Source: Opitutia bacterium
GTDB taxonomy: Bacteria; Verrucomicrobiota; Verrucomicrobiia; Opitutales; Seribacteraceae
DNA: 8,353 bases
Assembly: GCA_018646565.1 (NCBI GenBank)
Contig: JABGUO010000309.1
Coordinates: 1 to 8,353 of the forward strand
Reading direction: 5' to 3'
A program made the translations under genes and the position numbers. Shown here piece by piece: positions 1-5,958 of this stretch. The notes beneath the pieces are model-generated. The model had not been told where the DNA came from and did no database searches. It saw only the letters and a program-made list of their open reading frames with translations. Each line of letters begins with the position of its first letter. Position 1 is the first letter of the stretch.

Positions 1-195
1 GAAATCCGAATGGGTTCACTAAGAGGAGAGATCATAGGAAAAACAATAGTTACTCCGAATGGAAGTTGGGATAAATATGCCGAACAGGTTATAAAAATTA
101 AGCCCATTCAATTTAAAGGTGATCTTTTTGTTCGTTTTGTAAAACCAGGTACTGAAGGAGGAATGATGAACCTCAAATACCTTGCTTTCAGGTAA
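1..195 (+). CDS. 3' end of a gene with a C-terminal CBM6-like carbohydrate-binding domain (partial)
   Basis: The frame is open from base 1 to the TAA at 193-195, so this is the C-terminal 64 residues of a longer gene that starts outside the window; the ATG at base 10 is only an internal Met. The visible pattern is a Gly followed by a short strand, then P-N-G-S-W-D-K-Y, an acidic/hydrophobic strand, G-D-L-F-V-R-F and a closing N-L-K-Y-L-A-F just before the stop. This matches the last strands of a family 6 carbohydrate-binding module (tGgW...y, G.hdLyl.F, nldwf.F). Such modules usually sit at the C-terminus of secreted glycoside hydrolases or related enzymes and bind glycan chains. The catalytic part is not visible, so the enzyme cannot be named. 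A related jelly-roll domain is the main alternative. Confidence 0.6.
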   Translation, partial: EIRMGSLRGEIIGKTIVTPNGSWDKYAEQVIKIKPIQFKGDLFVRFVKPGTEGGMMNLKYLAFR

Positions 196-323
196 AAAAG
201 AAGTAATCAAAAACTTCGGAATTCAATCCACTTTTTCTAACTGGTTTTCTGAGCCTAACCGTAAATCCTGAAGAATTTAACTTTAGCCAATAAGCACAAA
301 ATATCGTTGTTATGTCATAAAAA
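196..323. other. Intergenic spacer without a recognised site
   Basis: This 128-bp A+T-rich gap lies between the CBM6-like gene end and the sulfatase. No convincing hairpin followed by a T-run was found, and no clear -35/-10 pair. No Shine-Dalgarno sequence precedes either candidate start of the next gene (324 or 342). The promoter of the sulfatase, if it has its own, is probably here but cannot be placed. Confidence 0.4.
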
Positions 324-2189
324 ATGCCTAACGATAGAAGAATGTCGGTTCAAAAATACAACTTATTCTTATTTGTTTTAATTTTTTATTCCTCTTCGCT
401 TTTTTCAGTCAAAAAACCGAATGTTCTTCTGATTGTTTGCGACGATCTGAATGATTACATCGAAACATTGGGTGGGCATCCTCAGACAAAGACACCTAAT
501 ATACGTAAGCTGATTGAAAGTGGGGTCTCTTTTACCCAGGCACACTGTAACATTCCTATTTGCAACCCTTCAAGGGCAAGCTTTGCAACTGGAATTTATC
601 CGCATACATCGCAACAGTTCGGCTTTGAGGATTGGGATAAAAATGAAATTCTCAAAAACTCGAGGACCATGATGGATCATTTTGGGCAAAATGGTTACCA
701 TACTTTAGGAACCGGTAAAGTCATGCATAATCGGGATCATCAGGAATGGAAGGAATTTGGGCATCCGTCCGACTATGGTCCCTTTTTATTTGATGGCAAA
801 GATAAGATTCCCAATCTTAGCGTGCCCGCACCATTCAGGGATGACTTTGGAATTATTGATGGAAATTTTGGGCCATTGGAAAATGTAATGAATCAAAAAT
901 CGCCCAAAACAGGAAAGAGCTACAGCTGGGTTACTGGTGGTTGGAAAAAGCAACGCGAGATGAAATATAATTCAGACGAGGACCGTGATCCAACCGGAGA
1001 TGAACTCAATACCCAATGGGCTGTTAATAGACTTACTGAACTCGCAAAATCGAAAGAGAAAAAACCTTTCTTCATGGGTGTGGGATTTGTTCGTCCGCAC
1101 ACGCCTTTAATTGTACCTCAAAAGCACTTTGATCTATTTCCCATAGAATCTATAAAACTGCCAAAAATCCTTAAAGCAGATGCAGAAGATACTTTTAAAA
1201 ATACCGTAACTTCAAAAGAAGATGATCGGAGTGGTGACAGAGGGACGAAAATGTATGACAGCCTCCTTGCATCTTATGATGGAAATCGCGAGTTGGCCTT
1301 AAAAAAATTTATTCAGGCCTACCTTGCATCGGTCGCATCAGTCGATGATTTAGTGGGAGAGATTTTGGAAACTCTCAAAAAAACCGAACTAGACAAGAAC
1401 ACGATTGTGATATTCACCAGTGATCACGGTTGGGGAAATGGTGAAAAAGATTACCTCTATAAAAACTCCCTTTGGCAGGAAAGTACTCGCGTACCTCTTA
1501 TTATAAGAGCACCAGGTGTGTCCGAGGAAAATAAGGAATGCGAACAACCTGTCTCACTGGTCGATTTATACCCCACCCTACTCGACTTGTGTGGGTTACC
1601 CGACAATACCATGAAAAATGACAAGGGTAGTCCTTTAGACGGTTTTTCAATGAGACCATTCCTTAACGATCCTAAAAATGGAAAATGGGACGGACCAGAC
1701 TATGCCATTACTGCCCTCTACAAATGGGCACAGTACTATGATCCGGCTTTTCAGAATTATTCCCTTCGCTTCAAGGATTGGCGATATATACGCTACGAGA
1801 ATGGAAAGGAAGAACTTTATCACACAGCCAAAGATGATCACGAATGGAATAACTTGGCTCAGAATTCAAAATTTGAGAAAGAATTAACCGGATTCCGCAA
1901 GCAACTTTTATCAATCATTCCTGAAAGTATTCCAGAAAAACCAAAGAGTAATGAGTATTGGAAAGACCAATTCTTTAAGAAAAATCCATCTGCAGATACG
2001 AATGGGGACGGAACTCTGTCATGGGCCGAACTCACTGCCCATAGGAAAATGCCCGAAGAGGAAAAAAAAGCCCTGCAAAACGAACTTTGGAAAACTTCTT
2101 ATTTCAAAAAGAATCCAGTTGCGGACAGTAATAAAGACGGAAAACTTTCTTGGCCCGAATTTAATGCGCATAAAAAACAAAATAATTAA
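324..2189 (+). CDS. Secreted sulfatase, iduronate-2-sulfatase-like, with two C-terminal EF-hand calcium loops
   Basis: Type I (formylglycine) sulfatase of 621 residues, predicted to remove sulfate esters from glycans outside the cytoplasm. Visible active-site set: D40-D41 in V-C-D-D-L-N-D, the C-x-P-S-R motif at 80-84 (Cys80 is the residue converted to formylglycine in this family), K132 and H135 in G-K-V-M-H, H259 in R-P-H-T-P-L, D367-H368 in S-D-H-G-W, and K380. Spacing and flanking sequence best fit the iduronate-2-sulfatase type, but the natural substrate cannot be read from sequence. Residues 545-620 add two tandem EF-hand-like units. A hydrophobic leader follows an N-terminal basic stretch. 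The ATG at 342 (M-S-V-Q-K-Y-N) gives a more typical compact signal peptide than the ATG at 324; neither has a Shine-Dalgarno site, so the longer frame is reported. Maturation needs a formylglycine-generating enzyme or anSME encoded elsewhere. Confidence 0.93.
   Translation: MPNDRRMSVQKYNLFLFVLIFYSSSLFSVKKPNVLLIVCDDLNDYIETLGGHPQTKTPNIRKLIESGVSFTQAHCNIPICNPSRASFATGIYPHTSQQFGFEDWDKNEILKNSRTMMDHFGQNGYHTLGTGKVMHNRDHQEWKEFGHPSDYGPFLFDGKDKIPNLSVPAPFRDDFGIIDGNFGPLENVMNQKSPKTGKSYSWVTGGWKKQREMKYNSDEDRDPTGDELNTQWAVNRLTELAKSKEKKPFFMGVGFVRPHTPLIVPQKHFDLFPIESIKLPKILKADAEDTFKNTVTSKEDDRSGDRGTKMYDSLLASYDGNRELALKKFIQAYLASVASVDDLVGEILETLKKTELDKNTIVIFTSDHGWGNGEKDYLYKNSLWQESTRVPLIIRAPGVSEENKECEQPVSLVDLYPTLLDLCGLPDNTMKNDKGSPLDGFSMRPFLNDPKNGKWDGPDYAITALYKWAQYYDPAFQNYSLRFKDWRYIRYENGKEELYHTAKDDHEWNNLAQNSKFEKELTGFRKQLLSIIPESIPEKPKSNEYWKDQFFKKNPSADTNGDGTLSWAELTAHRKMPEEEKKALQNELWKTSYFKKNPVADSNKDGKLSWPEFNAHKKQNN
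1956..2183 (+). repeat. Tandem EF-hand-like repeat in the sulfatase C-terminus
   Basis: Two 33-residue units (residues 545-577 and 588-620, offset 43) are identical at 19 of 33 positions. Each shares W-K, F-K-K-N-P, a canonical 12-residue calcium loop and A-H-x-K. The loops are D558-x-N-x-D-G-x-L-x-x-x-E569 (nt 1995-2030) and D601-x-N-x-D-G-x-L-x-x-x-E612 (nt 2124-2159). Both carry every usual calcium ligand: positions 1, 3, 5 and 12, plus the central Gly. They lie after the sulfatase fold and end one residue before the stop. Calcium binding is inferred from the loop consensus. Confidence 0.85.
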
Positions 2190-2208
2190 ACCCCTAAAAA
2201 TATATCTA

Positions 2209-2510
2209 ATGTATCGTATTACACTATTGTCTCTTCTTACTCTGGTTGCTTTTTCTCTAGATTCGGCTTTGCGGCAGAAGAAGCAGTCAAACTTCAAGCC
2301 ACTGGTACCTTTACCAAAAATGAAAAAGGCGCACTTGTATTTACAGATGATAAAGATAAGAAAAAATATTATGCTTTTAACAAGGGCACTAAAGAAAAAG
2401 TGGGTTACCAAACGGGCAAGAAAGTAAAAATTATCGCTAAGATTAAAAAGAAGGAAGGTGCCAAGATTACTTTGATGACTTACATTGTATCGGTTAAACC
2501 GCTACAGTAA
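2209..2510 (+). pseudogene. Small secreted protein, frameshifted at the signal-peptide cleavage region
   Basis: Two frames together spell one plausible 100-residue exported protein. The ATG at 2209 begins a signal peptide (M-Y-R-I-T-L-L-S-L-L, then a hydrophobic core to D-S-A at 2268). From 2271 a different frame encodes A-A-E-E-A-V-K-L and a mature domain of 79 residues to the TAA at 2508. One extra T in the run at 2268-2270 would join them as D-S-A-F-A-A-E-E, a typical signal peptidase I site. The mature part is Lys-rich with alternating strand-like segments (A-T-G-T-F, G-A-L-V-F-T, K-V-K-I-I-A-K-I, K-I-T-L-M-T-Y-I-V). This could be a small beta-barrel such as an OB-like fold, but I do not recognise a family. 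The break may be real decay or a homopolymer error in the assembly. The gene starts 19 bp after the sulfatase stop, so it is probably transcribed with it. Confidence 0.7.
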
Positions 2511-2527
2511 GGGTAATGTAGTTTATA

Positions 2528-2564
2528 AAAGCCCGGTACTTGCAAATGAGCGATACCGGGCTTT
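2528..2564. terminator. Perfect 11-bp inverted repeat, probable intrinsic terminator
   Basis: AAAGCCCGGTA (2528-2538) pairs perfectly with TACCGGGCTTT (2554-2564) around a 15-nt loop. It lies 17 bp after the stop of the small secreted protein. The GC-rich core flanked by A-run and T-run makes it readable as a terminator on either strand, although the T-run is short and partly inside the stem. It would end the transcript of the sulfatase and small gene, and separate it from the broken sulfatase downstream. Confidence 0.7.
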
Positions 2565-2580
2565 CTCAATTTCGGTTCCA

Positions 2581-3192
2581 TTTTTAATTATTTTTCATAA
2601 CACAGCCTGTCTAATAATTAGTTTAATTCCTGTTGTCTGTTCTTTTGCATCAGGAGGAATAATGGCTCCCCCCCAACATCCTTGTTTTCCTGATGGACGA
2701 TATGGGAATTGGAGATTCACGGGTTTACAATAAGAACAGCAAAGTATCGATGCCCAATTTGGAAAAATTAGCTACTGCAGGAATGACTTTCACCGGTGCC
2801 CATTCACCAGCCGCCGTATGTGCTCCCACTCGTCAACATTTCTAAAAGCAAGTGGCTTACCCGTCGCTGATTCAATCCATGGATTAGCCCTTCAGACTCT
2901 CTTTTCGAACGAATCCAATTTTTCATGGAGAAAGGATATCTTATATCAATATTTTGATGGCGGGACTCCTGAAAAAAGAGGGTCATACAATATGCCCAGA
3001 CATGAAGGCATTCGTGATGAAAGATATCAATTAATTTCTTTTTATGAATTTAACCAATGGGAGTTCTATGATTTGGAAAATGACCCCAGCGAATTGAATA
3101 ACTTGTTTAGAAAAAAACAATTTAAACCTGAAATAAAGAAGCTTCAACAAAGGCTATTGATTCTAAAAGGCAATTTTTTCAAGAATGATTAA
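2581..3192 (+). pseudogene. Broken sulfatase: N-terminal catalytic motif joined to C-terminal end after an internal deletion
   Basis: Three pieces in different frames make a sulfatase relic. Frame 1 from 2581 gives a hydrophobic leader-like stretch (F-L-I-I-F to C-S-F-A-S-G-G-I-M-A-P-P) with no nearby start codon. After a run of seven C (2668-2674) the homology moves to frame 2: N-I-L-V-F-L-M-D-D-M-G, M-P-N-L-E-K-L-A and the sulfatase Cys motif V-C-A-P-T-R at 2816-2833, then a stop at 2843. From about 2840 frame 1 resumes with F-L-K-A-S-G-L-P-V-A-D-S-I-H-G, then W-R-K-D-I-L-Y, R-H-E-G-I-R-D-E-R-Y-Q-L-I and W-E-F-Y-D-L-E-N-D-P-S-E-L, the normal sulfatase C-terminus, ending at 3190-3192. In the intact neighbour the equivalent points are about 335 residues apart, so roughly 1 kb is missing, including the D-H metal site. 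The C-A-P-T-R motif differs from the neighbour's C-N-P-S-R, so this is not a recent copy of it. Confidence 0.85.
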
Positions 3193-3249
3193 TTTGTTTA
3201 GAGTAACCAATAAGTCTAAATATTTTTATTAAAATTAGAAAGTGAGTGG

Positions 3250-3278
3250 TTGACCCAATAATTACATATACGTAATTT
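3250..3278 (+). promoter_or_regulatory. Possible promoter with an inverted repeat upstream of the oxidoreductase gene
   Basis: TTGACC at 3250-3255 resembles a -35 box, and TAATTT at 3273-3278 is a weak -10 candidate after 17 bp. The spacer holds an inverted repeat, AATTAC (3260-3265) and GTAATT (3272-3277) around six bases, which overlaps the -10 and could be an operator. The region is A/T-rich, so chance is a real possibility. The start codon follows 8 bp after the -10 candidate, which would leave almost no leader and weakens the call. Confidence 0.22.
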
Positions 3279-3286
3279 CATTCATT

Positions 3287-4618
3287 ATGAAACTCCCACA
3301 ATCAAGAAGAAATCATATTAAACAAATATCAGGTGCAATCTTAGCACCTTATATTGCTTCCACTTCATGGGCTAAATCTCCACCTAGTGAACGAGTACGA
3401 CATGCAAGTTTTGGAGGAATGGGAATGGCGGGCACTGATCTTGGGCAAATAAAAACTCACCCCAATGTCGATTTAGTTGCGGTTTCAGAAATTGATCCTA
3501 ACCGAAGAAGACAGGTTCAATCGAGGCTTAGAGATGCTAAAATTTACTCCGATTGGCGGGAAATGTTAGACAAAGAAGGCAAAGAGTTAGACTCTGTCAA
3601 TGTCTCAACTCCAGACCACTTGCATGCGAGTATGGGCATGTCTGCGATGCAACTGGGTTTGCATGTTTATGGCCAAAAACCACTTGCCCATGATGTGTAT
3701 GAGGTGCGTCGCTTAACTGAGTATGCAAAGGAAAATAAAATTATTACCCAAATGGGGATTCAAATCCACTCTGCTAAGGAGTACCGTACTGCGGTCAAAC
3801 TCGTTCATGATGGAGTGATTGGCAAGATTGTGGAAGCCCATTCCTTTAGCTCCAAAAGGTGGGGAGATGAAAATCCTAAGCCCAGTAAGAAAGATCCGAT
3901 TCCAAAAGGCCTTGACTGGGATGCATGGATTGGACCGGCACCTTACACAGATTATATCAGTAAATATTACCACCCTGGGCAATGGCGCAAGCGATTGGAC
4001 TATGGAACAGGGACATTTGGAGATATGGGTTGCCACATTTACGATCCGACCTTTAAAGCACTCGGCTTAACTTATCCAATTTCCCTGAGATCAGAAGGAC
4101 CAAAGCCAAATCAGGACAATTGGGGGTTTGATGCAGTTATTCACTATACCTTTCCAGGAAACCAATATTCAAAAAACAAGACCTTACCCGTAACTTGGTA
4201 TGATGGAACTGCACAACCACCAGCAAGAATAATTAATTTACTGGAAGGTCAAAAACGCCCCAGCCAAGGCTCCATTGTCGTAGGAACAAAAGGAGTGATG
4301 CTGATTCCCCATGTCGGTATGCCTAAGTTATTTCCTGAAAAGAAATTTAAAGACCATAAAATTGAAATCGTTGAACAAATGAACCATTGGCACAGTTTTA
4401 TAGATGCCGTGCGAGGGGTGGCTCCTTTGCCATCTGCAAACTTTGATTATTCCGGTCCTCTTACCGAAACGGTATTACTTGGTGGTATCGCCACTCGATT
4501 CCCCAAGCAGGAACTAATTTGGGACTCAACCAATTTGTCCTTCAAAGACAACTCCAAGGCTACCGCTCTCGTTAAAAAGAAATATCGTAAAGGATGGGAA
4601 GTAAAGGGACTGGGCTAA
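3287..4618 (+). CDS. Gfo/Idh/MocA-family oxidoreductase with Tat-like leader
   Basis: A 443-residue NAD(P)-dependent sugar or inositol dehydrogenase-like protein. It begins with S-R-R-N-H-I-K-Q followed by a mildly hydrophobic stretch ending S-T-S-W-A-K (residues 6-30), a twin-arginine-type leader that suggests export of the folded, cofactor-loaded enzyme. A Rossmann part follows, with F-G-G-M-G-M-A-G (42-49), an acidic strand end V-A-V-S-E-I-D (64-70) and N-V-S-T-P-D-H-L-H (105-113). The family E-K-P motif reads Q-K-P here, with the catalytic-type Lys at 131. The C-terminal half carries W-D-A-W-I-G-P-A-P (211-219) and G-D-M-G-C-H-I-Y-D (245-253), typical of the large exported subgroup in Planctomycetota and Verrucomicrobiota. 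Substrate is not deducible; next to sulfatases a sugar released from a glycan is likely. The ATG at 3287 is chosen because it gives the complete leader; no Shine-Dalgarno site is visible. Confidence 0.9.
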   Translation: MKLPQSRRNHIKQISGAILAPYIASTSWAKSPPSERVRHASFGGMGMAGTDLGQIKTHPNVDLVAVSEIDPNRRRQVQSRLRDAKIYSDWREMLDKEGKELDSVNVSTPDHLHASMGMSAMQLGLHVYGQKPLAHDVYEVRRLTEYAKENKIITQMGIQIHSAKEYRTAVKLVHDGVIGKIVEAHSFSSKRWGDENPKPSKKDPIPKGLDWDAWIGPAPYTDYISKYYHPGQWRKRLDYGTGTFGDMGCHIYDPTFKALGLTYPISLRSEGPKPNQDNWGFDAVIHYTFPGNQYSKNKTLPVTWYDGTAQPPARIINLLEGQKRPSQGSIVVGTKGVMLIPHVGMPKLFPEKKFKDHKIEIVEQMNHWHSFIDAVRGVAPLPSANFDYSGPLTETVLLGGIATRFPKQELIWDSTNLSFKDNSKATALVKKKYRKGWEVKGLG

Positions 4619-4620
4619 AA

Positions 4621-5904
4621 TTACTTTTCGTCAGTTCTTAGTTGCCCCATCCATCCACCTTCCTTTGAAGGAGGCAAGAAAATCATAGTGTAAGGAGAAG
4701 CACTTTCCTTACTTTTAGTGTGAAGTACTTTCCACTTTTCCTGATTTGAATTGAAGTTATCTAACAAGTAACCTCCACCATCGTGTAAGATTTCCTGAAG
4801 AAGAACATACAAATCCCGAATAACAAACTTACCAAACCCGACCTGACAACCGGGTACAGAAACGACGCTCCTGTCGCAATTCATTGATGGCTTCAATCCG
4901 AGTTTTTTCTGTAAATCTCCCTGTGAAAAGAATTCATTCATCACTAAAACTGCCCATCTTTCACACTTTTCCCAATCTTTCCCAGGGTTACTAACATCAG
5001 CACAATGTAAAATAAAGGATGCAATTAATATTTTAGTGTCAACATCAAGCAAGGCAGATAGATTGAGTCCCTGATTTATGTCTATTTTTCCTGCTCCGGC
5101 AATTCCCTCTAGTGCTTGAATCAATCTTTCTTGATTCAGTAAATTTAATATATTCTCTTTTGCTAATGCCACTGACTCCATCTGTTCTTTGTGGCGCTTG
5201 ATATCAGTCCATAAAATAGATTGTTCAATAATGTTTCTGGCATTTTGAATTTCATTTATTTGCGTATCATTCATCGCATCGCTCGTAACTAAAATTCTAT
5301 GCTTGTCTAGAAGTTGTAACACATACTTGGCAGATCTTATTTCCTGCAAACTATTCCCGCCAATATCTTGAAAGTAGGCATGGTTCGTTTGAATCAGAAA
5401 AGAATTATTAACACCGGTATGCAGTACATCATGACCCAGAGCAGCAAGCACGAGGGCTGCTCTTTCGCCAGAGTTTAAATAAACTGCACCGCCCGAGTTC
5501 AAAAGTGCATGGGTGGTAATCATTACATCCATGGCATGGGTAAAGGTATGATATTCTTTTCTTACAAAAGAATAATCAATCCCTTCATCTTTTTGAAAAT
5601 ATCCTTTTCTTAAATCTTTAAAAAATGCATACAAGTTTTCTCTAGTTGGGTTACCCGGCAACTGGTAAGCATTATTGTTCAGAAACAACGATTCAAATAC
5701 ATCTAATTGCGAATCATTTGAATCCGAAAGTTGAAAGGTATCACTCTCAAAATTAAGTGACTCACAGACTTGTAATCCTGTTGTCAGTTTTACAGTTTTG
5801 GTACTTTTGGATTCATCAACATTATCACAACCTAACAAAAGTAAAAGTGAAACAGCAGTAGCATATTGGGTACACGTTAAAACTATGTTCTTATAAAACA
5901 ACAT
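4621..5904 (-). CDS. Predicted lipoprotein with class I 3',5'-cyclic nucleotide phosphodiesterase domain
   Basis: A 427-residue protein whose residues about 85-400 match the catalytic domain of eukaryotic-type class I cyclic nucleotide phosphodiesterases (PDEase_I), which hydrolyse cAMP and/or cGMP to the 5'-monophosphate. Key residues are present: H119 (proton donor) and metal ligand H123 in Y-H-T-F-T-H-A-M-D-V; H158-D159 in the class signature H-D-V-L-H-T-G-V-N-N-S-F; T233-D234...H238; metal ligand D303 in H-C-A-D-V-S-N-P-G; E-F-F-S-Q-G-D (324-330); D-R (344-345); and the purine-clamp Gln354 and Phe357 in Q-V-G-F. The N-terminus has a hydrophobic core ending L-L-L-G-C, a lipobox with Cys26, so the mature enzyme should be membrane-anchored outside the cytoplasm. 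Asp follows the Cys, which in E. coli favours inner-membrane retention. It lies 54 bp downstream of the secretin gene. cAMP versus cGMP preference cannot be read. Confidence 0.93.
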   Translation of the reverse strand: MLFYKNIVLTCTQYATAVSLLLLLGCDNVDESKSTKTVKLTTGLQVCESLNFESDTFQLSDSNDSQLDVFESLFLNNNAYQLPGNPTRENLYAFFKDLRKGYFQKDEGIDYSFVRKEYHTFTHAMDVMITTHALLNSGGAVYLNSGERAALVLAALGHDVLHTGVNNSFLIQTNHAYFQDIGGNSLQEIRSAKYVLQLLDKHRILVTSDAMNDTQINEIQNARNIIEQSILWTDIKRHKEQMESVALAKENILNLLNQERLIQALEGIAGAGKIDINQGLNLSALLDVDTKILIASFILHCADVSNPGKDWEKCERWAVLVMNEFFSQGDLQKKLGLKPSMNCDRSVVSVPGCQVGFGKFVIRDLYVLLQEILHDGGGYLLDNFNSNQEKWKVLHTKSKESASPYTMIFLPPSKEGGWMGQLRTDEK

Positions 5905-5958
5905 GAATACTATTTATCTAATTAACAATAAATTCTAATAAAAGTACACTAATAAATT
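5905..5958 (-). other. 54-bp gap between secretin and phosphodiesterase genes
   Basis: This strongly A+T-rich spacer has no hairpin terminator, no convincing promoter and no Shine-Dalgarno sequence before the phosphodiesterase ATG. Its shortness and the shared direction support co-transcription of the two genes. Confidence 0.5.

Noticed and set aside
2266..2272. Programmed -1 ribosomal frameshift in the small secreted protein
   Set aside because: The sequence does not fit the X-XXY-YYZ slippery pattern, and a frameshift within a signal-peptide cleavage site has no obvious purpose. A one-base loss or sequencing error is simpler.
2019..2411. Minus-strand open frame of 130 codons opposite the sulfatase tail and small secreted protein
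   Set aside because: It is antisense to clearly coding sequence on the plus strand, its composition is Phe/Lys-rich as expected for a shadow frame, and it shows no recognisable motif.
2652..2664. AGGAGG four bases before the ATG at 2662, as a start for a leaderless sulfatase
   Set aside because: It is the best Shine-Dalgarno match in the window, but the same bases also encode S-G-G-I in frame with the hydrophobic leader-like stretch, and translation from this ATG goes out of frame at the C7 run. It may be coincidence.
2485..2733. Open frame with ATG at 2485 running through the hairpin into the broken sulfatase
   Set aside because: The ATG lies inside the 3' end of the preceding gene and the frame crosses the terminator. 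Only its last part (from about 2581) resembles a leader peptide, and after the C7 run it is out of frame with the sulfatase.
3819..4070. Second plus-strand frame and an overlapping minus-strand frame (3713-4036) inside the oxidoreductase gene
   Set aside because: Both are shadows of the strongly conserved Gfo/Idh/MocA frame and carry no domain-like sequence.
4592..4652. GGATGGG (4592-4598) and CCCATCC (4646-4652) as a terminator stem between the convergent genes
   Set aside because: The arms are separated by 47 bases, both are inside coding sequence, and no T-run follows. The inner AAGTAA/TTACTT pairing is only A/T-rich.
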